From: Kocuria rosea subsp. polaris | GTDB taxonomy: Bacteria > Actinomycetota > Actinomycetes > Actinomycetales > Micrococcaceae | DNA length: 64,000 nucleotides | Direction of reading: 5' to 3' | NCBI RefSeq assembly: GCF_001483755.1 | Contig: NZ_LQBK01000004.1 | Span: forward strand, 83,303 to 147,302 | Shown: piece by piece, positions 51,771-60,047 of the stretch | Layout of the letters: the number at the start of each line of letters is the position of its first letter | How positions within the stretch are numbered: position 1 is the first letter of the stretch | Program-made: the position numbers and the translations under genes | The notes under the pieces: model-generated | What the model was told of the DNA's origin: nothing | What the model saw: the letters and a program-made list of their open reading frames with translations, nothing else | The model's database searches: none

Positions 51771-52553
51771 ATGGCGAGCACGGGTGAGGGCGAGCGCCGG
51801 AAGGTGGCGGTCCTGGGGGCGACCGGGGAGCTGGGCTCACGGGTGGTGGCGCATCTGCGCGAGCGCGGCGTCGACGTCGTCGAGGTCTCGCGCCGACAGG
51901 GCACTGACGTCTACTCCGGGAAGGGCCTGGGCGCCGCGTTCGACGGGGTCTCCACCGTGGTGGACTGCCTCCACCTGCCGACGCTGTCCCGCCGGCGCGC
52001 CGTCGACTTCTTCAGCACCACCGCCCGCAACGTGCTGGCCGCGGCACAGCGGAACGGTGTGTCCCGGATCGTGTGCGTCACGATCCTCAACGCCCGGGAC
52101 CCGGAGGTGCACCGGTGGCTGGGCTACTACGCGGGCAAGGCCGCCCAGGAGCAGACCTACCGTGCCGGGCCGGTCCTGGTCACCGTCGTGGCCTCGGCGC
52201 AGTGGTACGAACTGGCCGAGACCCTGCTGTCGCAGCTGCGCATCGGCCCGCTCTCGGTGGTGCCGGGGATGCGCTCCCGGCCGCTGGCCGCCGAGGACGC
52301 CGCCGCGTTCGTCGCCGACCGTGCCCTGGAGCCGGCCAGCACCGCGACACCCGGCGACGCCGTCATCGCCGGGCCCGAGATTCGCGACATGGCGGAGCTG
52401 GCCCGAGCGCTCGCCGAGCGCCGCGGAGGACGCCGAAAGGTCCTCCGGGTGCCGGTGTCCTTCACCGCCCTCGGCAACGGCGGCCTCCTGCCCCGAGGGG
52501 ATTTCACGACCGCCCCGGCCCGGTTCGAGGACTGGCTCCGCGGCACCCCTTGA
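51771..52553 (+). CDS. NAD(P)-binding (atypical SDR) oxidoreductase
   Basis: 260 residues from ATG 51771; the ribosome site is weak (GGTGGACG). The Rossmann start KVAVLGATGELGSRVVAHLRERGVDVVEVSR has the GxxGxxG turn. VVDCLHLPTLSRRRAVDFF, SRIVCVTILNARDPEV and FVADRALEPAS follow the NmrA/atypical SDR pattern. Divergent from the GlxA-like regulator with 134 bp between starts; regulation by that protein is likely. Confidence 0.85.
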   Translation: MASTGEGERRKVAVLGATGELGSRVVAHLRERGVDVVEVSRRQGTDVYSGKGLGAAFDGVSTVVDCLHLPTLSRRRAVDFFSTTARNVLAAAQRNGVSRIVCVTILNARDPEVHRWLGYYAGKAAQEQTYRAGPVLVTVVASAQWYELAETLLSQLRIGPLSVVPGMRSRPLAAEDAAAFVADRALEPASTATPGDAVIAGPEIRDMAELARALAERRGGRRKVLRVPVSFTALGNGGLLPRGDFTTAPARFEDWLRGTP

Positions 52554-52690
52554 GGAATGTGCTCGCCAGCACGGACAGGCGTGTTCCGGGCGGCACGATG
52601 AGCTCAGCCGGTACCCGTCGACCCGTTGGGTTTACTGCTTCATCCGGTCGGAACGGTCCGTGGTCCGGTACTGGCAGAGCCCCCGGACCG

Positions 52691-53056
52691 TCACCGGGTG
52701 GTTCCGACCAGGTCGCCCAGGGCCCGGTTGTGCGGCATTCTCAGGAGGGACAGCCGCTCGTCCTGGCCGATCAGGCCACCCATGGGAGAGACCTCGCGCA
52801 TCTCGATGCTGCCAGGGTCGGGGGAGTCGAGGACCGTACGCAGGGTCTCCACATCGCGGGTCTCCACGATGCGGCGCCAGCGGCCGAGGTTCTCGACGTG
52901 CGGATGCCCTTGCACCGAGCTGCTGAGTCGCTCGAGGTTCTGGAGGATCTGCGGCGTCCAGGAGGACAGGGTCTCCTCGTTCAGCTTGGGGACCAGTGAC
53001 CGGTGGAGCAGCAGGGTGCGCAGGCTTGACCGGTTCATCTCGGTGTCCTGGGGCAT
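52691..53056 (-). CDS. Hypothetical helical protein
   Basis: 121 residues from ATG 53056 behind GAGGAGGAGCA. Leu, Arg and Glu-rich with no hydrophobic segment. MNRSSLRTLLLHRSLVPKLNEETLSSWTPQILQNLERLSSSVQGHPHVENLGRWRRIVETRDVETLRTVLDS suggests a helical repeat. I do not recognise a family. Less GC-rich than its neighbours, so possibly acquired. Confidence 0.6.
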   Translation of the reverse strand: MPQDTEMNRSSLRTLLLHRSLVPKLNEETLSSWTPQILQNLERLSSSVQGHPHVENLGRWRRIVETRDVETLRTVLDSPDPGSIEMREVSPMGGLIGQDERLSLLRMPHNRALGDLVGTTR

Positions 53057-53241
53057 TGCTCCTCCTCTCCTCCTGGTGACCGATTCTACCGTCGCGCATG
53101 ATGTCCGAGGGGGCTGGTGGCTCATCTCTGGTGCCCAGGTGAAACCTCCCCAGGCGTGGCCAGAAGAGCATCACGTTGGCCGCGCTCTGGGGAAATCGAG
53201 GGGGGCCGGCGGTCCTGCCTGGGCGACGGACGGCCCTGCTG

Positions 53242-54201
53242 CTAGCCGATCGGTGTCGGCGGTCGTTCCCCGCTGAGCACGGCGAGCGCGTTGTCGGCGG
53301 CGAGCACCGCCATCGCGGTGCGCGTCTCCACGGTGGCGGAGCCCAGGTGCGGCAGGAGCACCACGTTGTCGAGCTCCAGCAGCTCGGGATGCACCTGGGG
53401 CTCGTGCTCGTAGACGTCCAGCCCGGCGCCCGCGATCCGACCGTCCCGCAGCGCGGACGCGAGCGCCGCCTCGTCGACGATCGGTCCGCGCGCGGTGTTG
53501 ACGAGGTACGCCGAGTCCTTCATCGCCGCCAGCTGCTCGGCGCCGATCAGATGGTGCGTGGCGGGCCCGTAGGGGCAGTGCAGCGAGACGACGTCGGAGA
53601 CGCTCAGCAGCTCGTCGAGCTCGACCCGCCGGGCGCCCAGCTCGGCGGCGATTCCGGGATCGATCTCGCTGCGCGACTGGTAGACGATCTCCATGCCGAA
53701 GGCCCTGGCCCGGCGCGCAGTCGCCTGGCCGATGCCGCCCATGCCGACGACGCCGAGGGTCTTGCCCTGCAGGCTGCTGCCGAGCAGGAAGAACATGCCC
53801 CACTTCCAGTCCTGGCCGGAGCGGATGAGCCGTTCCGCCTCGCCGAGCCGGCGCGTCGCCATGAGGATGAGGCCGAACGCGATGTCGGCGGTGGCGTCCG
53901 TGAGCACGCCGGGGGTGTTGGTGGCCACGACGTCCCGTTCGGCGCAGGCCGGCACGTCGATGTTGTCGTAGCCGACCGCGACGTTCGCGACGACCTGGAG
54001 CTGCGGGCCGGCGGCGTCGAGCAGCTCGGCGTCGATGCGCTCGGTGAGCAGGCTGACGACGGCATCGGCGCCGGCGACCCGGCGCAGGAGCTCCTCGCGG
54101 TCGATCGGCTCCGGATCCGGCCAGGCGTCGACCTCGTGGGCGGCGCGGAGCTTCTCGATCGCGGCGTCGGGAATCCGTCCCGTGACGACGACCCGGCTCA
54201 T
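53242..54201 (-). CDS. D-2-hydroxyacid dehydrogenase, glyoxylate/hydroxypyruvate reductase-like
   Basis: 319 residues from ATG 54201, overlapping the aminotransferase stop by four bases (ATGA). NAD(P)-binding GMGGIGQATARRARAFGMEIVYQSRSE: the Arg-Ser after the strand favours NADP. Catalytic Arg in NTARGPIVDEAALASAL, Glu in GLDVYEHEPQ and His in LLPHLGSAT. It resembles GhrB-type 2-ketoacid reductases. Paired with the aminotransferase it could convert an amino acid, via its 2-oxoacid, into a D-2-hydroxyacid, or the reverse. Confidence 0.93.
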   Translation of the reverse strand: MSRVVVTGRIPDAAIEKLRAAHEVDAWPDPEPIDREELLRRVAGADAVVSLLTERIDAELLDAAGPQLQVVANVAVGYDNIDVPACAERDVVATNTPGVLTDATADIAFGLILMATRRLGEAERLIRSGQDWKWGMFFLLGSSLQGKTLGVVGMGGIGQATARRARAFGMEIVYQSRSEIDPGIAAELGARRVELDELLSVSDVVSLHCPYGPATHHLIGAEQLAAMKDSAYLVNTARGPIVDEAALASALRDGRIAGAGLDVYEHEPQVHPELLELDNVVLLPHLGSATVETRTAMAVLAADNALAVLSGERPPTPIG

Positions 54202-55397
54202 GCCGTCTCGATCCACGCGCGCAGGCGGCCGAGGCCGTCGCGGATGTCGTCGACGTCGATGCCCGAGTAGGCGAGCCGGATGTACTGCCGGTCCTCGCCG
54301 GGCTGGCGCCGGCCGAAGTGCTCGCGCGTGCAGAAGGAGACGCCGGTCTCGTGCAGTGCGGCCGTGGCGAAGTCGCCGACCGCCGTGTACCCCATGCGTT
54401 CCATGGCGGCGGTGACGTCGGGGAACAGGTAGAAGGTCGACTGCGGCACGGCCACGTGCATGCCGGGGGTGGCGTTCACGAGCTCACAGGCGACATCGCG
54501 GCGCTCGCGCAGGATGTCGAGCGTCTGCTGCACGGGCTCCTGGGTGCCGCGGAGTGCTTCGATGCCGGCCCACTGCACATAGTGCGTGGTGCAGGACTCG
54601 TCGTTGGTGTTGAGCGTGCTGAGCACCTTCGCGATCTCCAGGGGCGCGACGGCGCAGCCGAGGCGCGAGCCGGTCATAGCGAACTTCTTGCTGAAGGTGT
54701 AGAGGATGACGGTGCGCTCCGCCATCCCGGGGAGCGAGGCGATCGAGCTCGAGACCCCCTCGTAGCGCGTCTCGAAGTAGGCCTCGTCGGAGAGCACCCA
54801 GAGATCGTGCTCCTGGGCGAGCTGCGCGACGGACTCGCGCTCGGCCGTCGTCGACTCGGCCGAGATGGGGTTCTGCAGGTCGTTGTAGATGATGGCGACC
54901 GTGTTCGGGGTGATCGAGGCGCGCACCTGGTCGAGGTCGATCGCGAAGCCGTCCTCCGTGGGGAGGTAGCGGTACGGCACGGCCGTGCCGCCGAGGTACT
55001 CGATCTGCGACTCGTAGATCGGGAAGCCGGGGTTCGGGTAGAGCACTTCCTGGCCGGGGTTCATGACCGCCTGCAGGAACTTCGTGATGACGGGCTTGCC
55101 GCCCGTCATCACCACGATGTTCTCGGGGCTGAGGCCGATGCCACGACGTGAGCCGATGTCCTCGGCGAGGGCCTCGCGTAGCTGCGGGATGCCCGGGCCC
55201 GGGCAGTAGCCGGTGTAGCCGTCGGCGATGGCCCGGTCCATCGCCTCGACGATGTGCGGGGCCGTCGGGATGTTGATGTCACCGAGGTGGAAGGGGTACA
55301 CCCGGTTCCCCTTCGCCTTCCAGGCGGCGGCGGCCTGGGCGACGCTGAAGGCGGTTTCGGTGCCCAGCCGGTCGAGCCGGTGTGCGAGTTCCCGCAT
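54198..55397 (-). CDS. Class I/II PLP-dependent aminotransferase
   Basis: 399 residues from ATG 55397 behind GACGAGGAG; the frame extends farther upstream without a better start. Fold type I motifs: GKPVITKFLQAVMNPGQEVLYPNPGFPIYESQ, NDLQNPISAE (where most relatives have NPxNPTG), LSDEAYFE, and the PLP-lysine YTFSKKFAMTGSRLG. It moves an amino group between an amino acid and a 2-oxoacid. Translationally coupled to the following 2-hydroxyacid dehydrogenase. Confidence 0.93.
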   Translation of the reverse strand: MRELAHRLDRLGTETAFSVAQAAAAWKAKGNRVYPFHLGDINIPTAPHIVEAMDRAIADGYTGYCPGPGIPQLREALAEDIGSRRGIGLSPENIVVMTGGKPVITKFLQAVMNPGQEVLYPNPGFPIYESQIEYLGGTAVPYRYLPTEDGFAIDLDQVRASITPNTVAIIYNDLQNPISAESTTAERESVAQLAQEHDLWVLSDEAYFETRYEGVSSSIASLPGMAERTVILYTFSKKFAMTGSRLGCAVAPLEIAKVLSTLNTNDESCTTHYVQWAGIEALRGTQEPVQQTLDILRERRDVACELVNATPGMHVAVPQSTFYLFPDVTAAMERMGYTAVGDFATAALHETGVSFCTREHFGRRQPGEDRQYIRLAYSGIDVDDIRDGLGRLRAWIETA

Positions 55398-55554
55398 GCT
55401 GTTCCACTCCTCGTCGAGTTGGCGATCGATCCGCTGGCGGACCCGCACCGAGCATACGACTCATATATCAGCCTGGGAAGAGTGGTTTCCGGATGATGTC
55501 CTACATGGAGGCAACGAGCGCCGGAAGGGCGACCCTAAGGCTCATTCAGGTGGT

Positions 55555-55604
55555 CACTCTGTCATTCACTCCTCATTCAGGCTCAAAGAGTGAATGACAG
55601 AGTG
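55555..55604. repeat. 17-bp perfect inverted repeat with nested direct repeats
   Basis: CACTCTGTCATTCACTC (55555-55571) and its exact complement (55588-55604) flank a 16-base spacer. CTCATTCAGG occurs twice (55541 and 55571), once at each side of the left arm. It ends 15 bp before GTG 55619. It could be a tall hairpin, a large operator, or the scar of an element; the surroundings are AT-richer than average. Confidence 0.8.
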
Positions 55605-55618
55605 AGTGAGGGAGTCCC

Positions 55619-56041
55619 GTGAGTGCGGAAACTGACCAGTACGAGGTCACTCAGCTTCTCGCCAACCAGGGTCAACCCACTGATGCCCAGCGCATGGCCC
55701 TGGCGATGCTCCACCACGGCACCGAGGTGTCCAACGAGCGGTTGCCCAGTTGGGGACTCGACAGCCGGGAAGCCACCGCGGCACTCACCGACCTCGTCGA
55801 CCGGGGGTTGGCCGAGCGTTCTGGAGGGAGACGTTATGCCCGGTATCAGCTCTCACCGGACGTCGCGCTGTCTTTCCGAGTGGCCGGCCCCGATGTCGAC
55901 CCACCGACGCTTCTCGGTGTCCTGAGGCGCCCCGTAACGAGACTCGGGTGTGCGGTTCCCGTCGGGACGGGAGCCGCACACCCGCATCGGGCGTGGAGTG
56001 TCAGCGCACGCGGAGGTAGACGGGGCCGGAGCCGACGTTGA
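55619..56041 (+). CDS. Orphan winged-helix C-terminal domain (AlbA/RecG-type tail)
   Basis: 140 codons from GTG 55619 behind GGGAG. The middle part (about 25-80: QRMALAMLHHGTEVSNERLPSWGLDSREATAALTDLVDRGLAERSGGRRYARYQLSP) is the winged helix that normally ends large ATP-binding (AlbA_2/HATPase_c_4) regulators of 450 to 600 residues. Here it stands alone, and the following 60 codons run antisense into the NlpC/P60 gene and look random. Either a truncated gene or a small stand-alone regulator that binds the inverted repeat upstream. The frame beyond about 55870 is probably not functional. Confidence 0.5.
   Translation: MSAETDQYEVTQLLANQGQPTDAQRMALAMLHHGTEVSNERLPSWGLDSREATAALTDLVDRGLAERSGGRRYARYQLSPDVALSFRVAGPDVDPPTLLGVLRRPVTRLGCAVPVGTGAAHPHRAWSVSARGGRRGRSRR
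55945..55984 (-). terminator. Terminator of the NlpC/P60 gene
   Basis: CGGGTGTGCGG pairs with CCGCACACCCG and an inner CCCGTC/GACGGG stem extends the hairpin, 17 bp past the stop at 56001 on the minus strand. Confidence 0.8.
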
Positions 56042-56501
56042 CGGTCTGGATGACCGTCTGGTTGCCGTTCCAGCCGCCGTGGACGGCCTTGCCGCCGCCG
56101 ATGTACACGGCGATGTGGGCGAAGCCCATGCCGCCGTTGGCGTAGTAGACCAGGTCACCGGGCTGGGCCTGGGCGGCGGAGACCCGGGTGCCGAGCTTCA
56201 GGTAGGAGACCGGCCACCCGTGGTGCTTGACCCCGGCCGCGCGCAGGGCCTTGGTGACCAGGGCGGTGCAGTCCTGCCGCACGCCGAGCTGGTTCTTGGC
56301 CGCAGCGGCGATGGTCGCTGCCTTGCCGGACTGGGACTGGGTGCTGAGGACCTGCTGGGGGGCTGCGGCGGGGGCGGCCTGGGCCGGGGCCACGCTGCTG
56401 AGCGCCAGGGCGCCGCCGGCGACCGCCAGGATGGCGGTGCGCCCGAGGCGGAACGAGCTCTGGGCGCGGTGGCGGGGCGTGCGGGACTGGAAAACGGGCA
56501 T
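56001..56501 (-). CDS. Secreted NlpC/P60 peptidoglycan hydrolase
   Basis: 166 residues from ATG 56501, about nine bases behind GGGAGGACATC. Signal peptide with cleavage near AQA-APA (about residue 42). The catalytic Cys78 is in VRQDCTALVTKALRAAG, His129 in MGFAHIAVYIGGGKAVHGG, His141 as third residue. It cuts D-Glu-type stem-peptide bonds in the wall. A c-di-AMP riboswitch precedes it, linking wall turnover to osmotic and potassium state. Confidence 0.92.
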   Translation of the reverse strand: MPVFQSRTPRHRAQSSFRLGRTAILAVAGGALALSSVAPAQAAPAAAPQQVLSTQSQSGKAATIAAAAKNQLGVRQDCTALVTKALRAAGVKHHGWPVSYLKLGTRVSAAQAQPGDLVYYANGGMGFAHIAVYIGGGKAVHGGWNGNQTVIQTVNVGSGPVYLRVR

Positions 56502-56520
56502 GAGTGATGTCCTCCCTCTT

Positions 56521-56650
56521 GCCTGCGAGGTGAGCTGTCGGATGCGGGTGGGAGACACCCGGTCGCAGGGTGGGGGCCCTGACGACTTAACCCCTAGGTC
56601 CCGGGGGAGGGACCGTTTCTGGTTCCCCCGCTTCTGCCGAGCGATGTGTC
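56521..56650 (-). promoter_or_regulatory. c-di-AMP riboswitch (ydaO/yuaA type)
   Basis: The minus strand carries, in order, GAAGCGGGGGAACC (56634-56621), an AGGGGTTAAGTCGTC segment matching the GGGGUGAAUC core, and CCGACAGCTCACCTCGCAGGC (21 bases split here as CCGACAGCTC and ACCTCGCAGGC, 56541-56521), which is the near-invariant 3' part of the ydaO aptamer. It ends 20 bp before the NlpC/P60 start. In actinobacteria this switch controls wall hydrolases and turns them off at high c-di-AMP. Outer limits are approximate. Confidence 0.88.
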
Positions 56651-56741
56651 TGGGGGGCCCCGGGCACCGGCAGAATTCGGCGATGTGCACGGGGACGCCG
56701 ATCGATAAGGCGATCGGCACGGAGAGAACACTAATCGAAAA

Positions 56742-57205
56742 ATAACGGAAAAGTCTCGTTTAGATCACGGGCGTGTCTCGACATTGGTGCTGATCCGGCA
56801 GGGCACCTCCGCCACCGGACGACGCGGCGCGGTGAGGGGCGCCTGTGTGGATCCCCCAGGAGGCTCAGCACGAGACGAGAGTCGTCTTGACCTGGAGCTC
56901 TGCCCAGATCCTGTCGACAGGCAAGCACGCCCCTGCCCTGGGGCCGAGTGCCGAGTGGCGCCACCCGTAGCAGGGCGCGACCGTTTGCCGGGAAAGGTCC
57001 ACAGAACATTAGATCGCCCACGGGGCCGGCCCCTACTTCAAGGGTCGGGACAAGCAATTCCCTCCGGCAATCTCCATTCCTGTCCCAGGAATTCGCAAAA
57101 AGAAAGAAACGCGTTTGCGGCGCGTCGATCTCGCTCTCCTGGCGTCTCGCGAGCCTCAGGCTGCCGAGGAGGGGATGCGCCCCGACGCCCCGGCCTGCCG
57201 GCATG
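56742..57205. other. Gene-free stretch
   Basis: Between the riboswitch leader and the terminator of the Baeyer-Villiger operon. Open frames on both strands show no start signal or family. Contains AT-rich patches (56725-56765 and 57080-57115) that may hold the NlpC/P60 promoter. Confidence 0.5.
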
Positions 57206-57241
57206 CGGAGGGCTCCGGTGCCGCAGCACCGGAGCCCTCCG
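57206..57241 (-). terminator. Terminator of the Baeyer-Villiger operon
   Basis: A 16-bp perfect stem (57206-57221 with 57226-57241) closing on CGCA, 17 bp past the monooxygenase stop at 57259. Confidence 0.88.
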
Positions 57242-57258
57242 TTCGGCTGTTCAGCCGC

Positions 57259-58872
57259 TCAGGCGACGCTGAAACCCTCGTACTGCCGGGAGGCGACCTC
57301 GTCGCACTTGGCGCGGTAGGCGCCGACCCCGCCCACGTAGGGCATGAACACCCGCGGCTTGCCGGGCACGTTCGCGCCCAGATACCAGGAGTTCGCCTGC
57401 GGGAACAGGGTCATGTCCGCGGCGTCGTTGACGTGCTGCACCCACGCGTCCTCCGCCTCGGGAGAGGCCTCGGAGCGGACGAGGCCCTGGTCCTCGAGGT
57501 AGCGGATGTGGTCGGTGATCCAGTCGACGTGCTGCTCGATCGAGGTCACCATGTTGCTGAGCACCGACGGGCTGCCGGGACCGGTGACCAGGAACAGGTT
57601 CGGGAACCCGGCGGTGGCCAGCCCGAGGTAGGTCCGCGGACCGGCGGCCCACTTCTCGGCCAGGGCGAGCCCCTCGGTGCCCCGGATGTCGATCCGGTTC
57701 AGAGCCCCGGTCATGGCGTCGAAGCCGGTGGCGAAGACGATCGCGTCGACCTCGTACTCCTGCTCCGTGGTGCTCAGCCCCCGCTCGGTGAGCCGGGTGA
57801 TCGGCGCGGGCCGGACGTCGACCAGGGAGACGTTCTCCCGGTTGAACGTCGTGTAGTAGTCGGTGTCCACGCAGATCCGCTTGGTGCCCACGGGGTGGTC
57901 GTACGGCTTCAGCAGCTCGGCGACCTGCGGGTCCTCGACGATCTCGTCGATGCGCTCGCGGATGTACTGGGCCACGACGTCGTTGGCCTCCTTGCTGATC
58001 GCCAGGTCCGAGAAGCACTGTCCGAGGCGGAACCCGCCCAGCGTCCAGTGCTCCTCCATGACCTTGCGCTGCTCCGCCGGGTCGGTTTCCAGTGCGGAGG
58101 CGGTGCTGGGCGGGAACGGCAGCCCGGTCGGGGTCTGCCGGGCGATCTCCCGGATCCGCGGGTAGTCGGCCTTGATCTGCGCCCACTCCTGCGGGTCCAG
58201 CGGCTGGTTGCGCGCCGGGACGCTGAAGTTCGGGGTGCGCTGGAAGACTGTGAGGTGCTCGGCCTGGCGGGCGATCTCGGGGATCGACTGGATGCCCGAG
58301 GACCCGGTGCCGATCACCGCGACGCGCTTGCCGGTGAAGTCCACGCCCTCGTGCGGCCAGAAGCCGGTGTGGTAGACCTCCCCGGTGTACTCGGCCAGGC
58401 CCTCGAAGTCCGGCACGCGCCCGGCCGAGAGGCAGCCGGTGGCCATGATGCAGTACCGGGCGCTGACCGTCTCCTCGGTGCCGTCCACGGTCGAGCGGGT
58501 GGTGACGGCCCACCGTGCCGCGGCGTCGTCGTAGACGGCGGAGACCACCTCGGTGTCCAGCTGGATGTCGCGGCGCAGGTCGAAGCGGTCGGCCACGTGG
58601 TTGAGGTAGCGCAGGATCTCGGGCTGGGTGGGGTAGCGCTCGGTCCACTCCCACTCCTGCTCCAGCTCCCGGGAGAAGGAGTAGGAGTAGTAGGGGCTCT
58701 CCACGTCGCACCGGGCCCCGGGGTAGCGGTTCCAGTACCACGTGCCGCCCACGCCGTCGCCCTTCTCGACGACGGCCACGGACCGTCCCTGCTCGCGCAG
58801 GCGGTGGAGGAGGTAGAGGCCGGAGAACCCGGCGCCGACGACGACGACGTCCAGCTCGCGCACCGTGCTCAT
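57259..58872 (-). CDS. Type I Baeyer-Villiger monooxygenase
   Basis: 537 residues from ATG 58872, overlapping the hydrolase stop by four bases (ATGA). Two Rossmann motifs GAGFSG (13-18) and GTGSSG (188-193) flank the Baeyer-Villiger fingerprint YTGEVYHTGFWP (162-173), a variant of FxGxxxHxxxW. GTWYWNRYPGARCDVESPYYSYSF is typical of the cyclohexanone/phenylacetone group. FAD enzyme using NADPH and O2 to turn a ketone into an ester or lactone. The linked hydrolase would split that ester. Confidence 0.94.
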   Translation of the reverse strand: MSTVRELDVVVVGAGFSGLYLLHRLREQGRSVAVVEKGDGVGGTWYWNRYPGARCDVESPYYSYSFSRELEQEWEWTERYPTQPEILRYLNHVADRFDLRRDIQLDTEVVSAVYDDAAARWAVTTRSTVDGTEETVSARYCIMATGCLSAGRVPDFEGLAEYTGEVYHTGFWPHEGVDFTGKRVAVIGTGSSGIQSIPEIARQAEHLTVFQRTPNFSVPARNQPLDPQEWAQIKADYPRIREIARQTPTGLPFPPSTASALETDPAEQRKVMEEHWTLGGFRLGQCFSDLAISKEANDVVAQYIRERIDEIVEDPQVAELLKPYDHPVGTKRICVDTDYYTTFNRENVSLVDVRPAPITRLTERGLSTTEQEYEVDAIVFATGFDAMTGALNRIDIRGTEGLALAEKWAAGPRTYLGLATAGFPNLFLVTGPGSPSVLSNMVTSIEQHVDWITDHIRYLEDQGLVRSEASPEAEDAWVQHVNDAADMTLFPQANSWYLGANVPGKPRVFMPYVGGVGAYRAKCDEVASRQYEGFSVA

Positions 58873-59834
58873 CGCTCGCCCGCCTCCTCCAGCTCGGCCT
58901 GGACGTCCGTGGCGATCGACTCCACCACGAAGTCCAGGGCCTCGGCGCTGGCCGGCAGCACGTTGACCATGGAGAAGAAGCCGTGCATCTGGCCCTCCCA
59001 GCGGCGCTGGTGGACCTCCACCCCCGCCTCCTGGAGCTTCTCGGCGTAGGCCTCGCCCTCGTCCCGCAGCACGTCGTGGGCGGCGGTGATGACCAGCGCC
59101 GGCGGCAGGCCGGAGAGGTCCTCCGCGTGGAACGGCGCGGCGTCCGGGTGTTTGCGCTGCTCGGCGTCGGGCACGTACTGGTCCCAGAACCAGGTCATGA
59201 ACTCGGTGGTCAGCAGCGTCTGGTTCTCCTCCTCGGTGTAGGAGGGGCGGGTGAAGTCGGCGTCGGTGACCGGGTAGATCAGCACCTGCTTGGCGATGGC
59301 CGGCCCGCCGTTCTCGCGCGCCCGCAGGGCCATGACGGCCGAGAGGTTGCCGCCGGCGCTGTCCCCGCCGACATAGAGCGGGACCTGCGCCCCGGCGATC
59401 TCCGCCAGGTGCTCGCCCGCCCAGGTCAGGGCGGTCCAGGAGTCCTCCACCGCGGCGGGGAAGGGGTGCTCCGGGGCCTTGCGGTAGTCCACGAGGACGA
59501 CGGCGCAGCCCGACTTCTCGGCCAGCTGCCGGCCCAGGGTGTCGTAGCCGTCGATGTCCTGCAGCACCCAGCCGCCGCCGTGGAGGTAGACGAACACGCC
59601 GGCCGGGGACTCCCGCGGCACGTGCACCCGGATGCGGAAGCTCCCGCCGTCGGAGGCGTCCAGGACGTGGTCCTCGGTGCGGTGCATCTCGGGGCCCGTC
59701 CCGAACATCTCGTTCATGGCCGCGGCGGTGGCGCGGGCCTCGGCGGGGCTCATCTGCCACATGGGCTTGGCGTCGGGCCCGGCGGCCTCGGCGGAGGCGG
59801 CCAGGAAGGCGAGGGTGGCGTGGTCCAGGGACAT
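58869..59834 (-). CDS. HSL-type alpha/beta hydrolase (esterase)
   Basis: 321 residues from ATG 59834 behind GAGGAG. HGGG oxyanion loop at 85-88, nucleophile Ser159 in GGDSAGGN, Asp in HDVLRDEG and His in MHGFFSM give the triad of the hormone-sensitive lipase family. Cytoplasmic esterase or lactonase. It is the first gene of the operon and its stop overlaps the Baeyer-Villiger monooxygenase start, so the ketone oxidation product is its likely substrate. Confidence 0.93.
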   Translation of the reverse strand: MSLDHATLAFLAASAEAAGPDAKPMWQMSPAEARATAAAMNEMFGTGPEMHRTEDHVLDASDGGSFRIRVHVPRESPAGVFVYLHGGGWVLQDIDGYDTLGRQLAEKSGCAVVLVDYRKAPEHPFPAAVEDSWTALTWAGEHLAEIAGAQVPLYVGGDSAGGNLSAVMALRARENGGPAIAKQVLIYPVTDADFTRPSYTEEENQTLLTTEFMTWFWDQYVPDAEQRKHPDAAPFHAEDLSGLPPALVITAAHDVLRDEGEAYAEKLQEAGVEVHQRRWEGQMHGFFSMVNVLPASAEALDFVVESIATDVQAELEEAGER

Positions 59835-59909
59835 GGGTGTCTCCTCATCGACGGAACGGTTCCGGCACCGCTCGTGCTGAGTGATGCAGGTCACATGACC
59901 GTAGACTGC

Positions 59910-59921
59910 ACAATGCATTGT
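59910..59921. promoter_or_regulatory. Perfect palindrome, probable GntR operator
   Basis: ACAATGCATTGT, a perfect 12-bp palindrome in the divergent region between the esterase/monooxygenase operon and the gntR gene. Size and AT core fit GntR/FCD operators. It lies 75 bp from the esterase start and 126 bp from the gntR start. Confidence 0.65.
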
Positions 59922-60047
59922 TTCTAGGGGGTGCCCGAATGTTTCTTGCGCCCCGGTGGCTACGCTGGGGGCAGCACCGGCCGGCCGCCTGTTGTTGTGA
60001 CACCAGCGGCGACGTCCGGACCGGCGAGACGGAGGGACACGACAACT

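Noticed and set aside
56731-57204. Open frames on both strands between the NlpC/P60 leader and the Baeyer-Villiger operon
   Set aside because: No ribosome binding sites, no codon bias and no domain resemblance on either strand.
57115-59049. Long plus-strand open frame opposite the Baeyer-Villiger monooxygenase
   Set aside because: Antisense shadow of two clear enzymes; repetitive Gly/Val/Leu/Arg composition typical of high-GC antisense reading.
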